From Sarcophilus harrisii (lineage: Eukaryota; Chordata; Mammalia; Dasyuromorphia; Dasyuridae), in assembly GCF_902635505.1 (NCBI RefSeq), contig NC_045427.1, forward strand, positions 132,120,460 to 132,184,459: a stretch of 64,000 nt of DNA, read 5' to 3'. Below are positions 63,001 to 64,000 of the stretch, one piece after another (within the stretch, counting starts at the first letter, position 1; each line of letters begins with the position of its first letter). Under the pieces are notes generated by a model. The model made no database searches and had not been told where the DNA came from. It was given only the letters and a program-made list of their open reading frames with translations. Both the position numbers and the translations under genes were made by a program.

Positions 63001-63018
63001 TAGAGCTCAATGGGATCG

Positions 63019-63211
63019 CAGGGGTCCTCAAACTTTTTAAATAGGGGGCCAGTTCACTGTCCCTCACACTGTTGGAGGGCCGGACTATAGTAAAACCAAA
63101 AACTTTGTTTTGTGGGCCTTTAAATAAAGAAACTTCATAGCCATGGATGAGGAGGATAAACATCCTCAGATGCTGCATCTTGCTTGCAGGCCGTAGTTTG
63201 AGGACCTCTTG
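63019..63211. mobile_element. hAT-type MITE with terminal inverted repeats
   Basis: Left end 'caggggtcctcaaact', right end 'agtttgaggacctcttg', mutually complementary over about 16 bases with small differences. Inside are 'agggggccagttcactgtc' and 'ggagggccggactata'. Length 193 bases, no transposase. The CAGGGG start and subterminal GGCC motifs fit the Charlie/hAT group. The 8-base host duplication is not clear (left 'tgggatcg', right 'ggataaag'). Confidence 0.8.
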
Positions 63212-63235
63212 GGATAAAGTCTTAATAATGCTTAT

Positions 63236-63325
63236 AATCACACACATATCTATATCTATAGATATGCATATATAGATATATATCTATATGTGTCTATTTT
63301 ATGATTTTATATGTACATATATACA
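63236..63325. repeat. TATC/GATA/TATG microsatellite
   Basis: Impure, partly palindromic run ('atatctatagatat'-type). Confidence 0.9.
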
Positions 63326-63399
63326 GAGAGAAAAAGGGAGAGATTAAAATGACAGATTGTATTAGATAATAAATATTCAGCATTTTGTAAATATTATTC

Positions 63400-63665
63400 A
63401 ATTTTACTTAAATTATTAAACTTATTGGTATATAATTAGGGAAAATAACTTTTTATAGTTGCTTTATTTCACCTTCATTGATGGTATATTCACCCTTTTC
63501 ATTTGTAATACTAATAATTTCATCTTTTCTCTTGTTCAATCATATTAACCAATGATTTATCTATTTTATTGTTTTTTCATAAAAAACTTCTTGCTTTATT
63601 TATAAATTCAATAGTTTTCTTACACTCAGTTTCATTAATCTCACCTTTAATTTTTCATCACAAAT
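63400..63665 (-). mobile_element. Probable L1 ORF2 fragment
   Basis: 'atgatttatctattttattg', 'tttttcataaaaaacttctt', 'caatagttttcttacactc' and 'attaatctcacctttaatt' resemble the antisense of an L1 ORF2 N-terminal half. Confidence 0.45.
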
Positions 63666-63799
63666 TATATTGCTCCAGTATATGTTTCTGGGTATCCTTC
63701 CCCCCCTTCCCCCATTTCTCAAGATACTTAAAATTAAGAATTCTAATATATAGAATTCTGGGGAAAGGAAAGAACAAGGAGCTTAAAGTATCTAATGGA

Positions 63800-63960
63800 A
63801 AGAGCATCAAATTTGAAGCCCTAAATCTTACATTCTCATCCAAGCATCTATTTATTATGTGACATTAGGCAACCTTCAAGGCTCTTCTTGAAAAAATGAG
63901 TTTTGCCAAGGTGATTGCTAAGGTCCCATTCAGCTCTAAATCCCCTGCTCAGTAAAGTAA
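63800..63960 (+). mobile_element. Possible SINE remnant
   Basis: 'gaaagagcatcaaatttgaag', 'attatgtgacattaggcaa' and 'aaggtcccattcagctctaa' loosely follow a tRNA-SINE order, including the 'ggtcccttccagctcta' end. Highly diverged. Confidence 0.4.
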
Positions 63961-64000
63961 AATGGGCTTAAGCTGTGAGGACTCCGAGGATAATGATGTT

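Overview
This window looks like intergenic DNA from a marsupial genome. The repeats identify it: L1 LINEs with marsupial-type 3' ends, an ORF2-deleted (HAL1-like) L1 derivative, CR1-clade LINEs of the L2 and L3 kinds, and many tRNA-headed SINEs of the MAR1/MIR/WSINE type, including the form that ends in a cytosine/adenine-rich linker and poly-A. I cannot tell which marsupial it is. I found no host protein-coding gene, rRNA, tRNA gene, CRISPR array or bacterial feature. All open frames are short, and most lie inside LINE remnants, microsatellites or SINEs. Family names come from remembered consensus sequences, not from a search, and unless a target-site duplication (TSD) is quoted the bounds are good to only tens of bases.

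Layout. 1-9.4 kb: a long L2-like LINE split by a SINE, then MIRs, L2 tails, an LTR fossil and an L3 piece. 9.4-16.4 kb: an L1-rich block, almost all on the minus strand. It holds a truncated L1 with TSDs, a HAL1-like element carrying a young SINE, a 1.8 kb L1 ORF2/3' piece, an inverted pair of L1 tails and a 354-base L1 flanked by a perfect 15-base duplication. 16.4-22 kb: mostly ancient L2, L3 and MIR with AT-rich microsatellites. 22.3-24.9 kb: an L1/HAL1 ORF1-side segment split by a SINE, then an L1 3' end, a 92-base inverted copy of part of that L1, and a 300-base purine tract with about 40 GAA units. 25-42 kb: ancient repeats interrupted by LTR fossils, two L1 3' ends, one long L2, and an odd 10-11-base-period array at 40.96-41.22 kb. 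42.5-43 kb: a clean retrocopy of a non-coding mRNA 3' end. 43.5-64 kb: L1 pieces in purine tracts, hAT-like MITEs, a solo LTR with its TSD at 51.8-52.3 kb, a TG...CA-ended repeat nested in a SINE, and more L2, L3 and MIR.

Nesting gives a relative history. L2, L3 and MIR form the oldest layer. MAR1-type SINEs, LTRs and hAT MITEs inserted into them. The poly-A SINEs, the 16 kb L1, the 42.5 kb retrocopy and the 52 kb LTR look youngest because their duplications are still readable. The points most worth a second look are the 92-base inverted duplication, the retrocopy, the 10-11-base array, the HAL1-like element and the nested TG...CA repeat. I did not find an undescribed functional system here.
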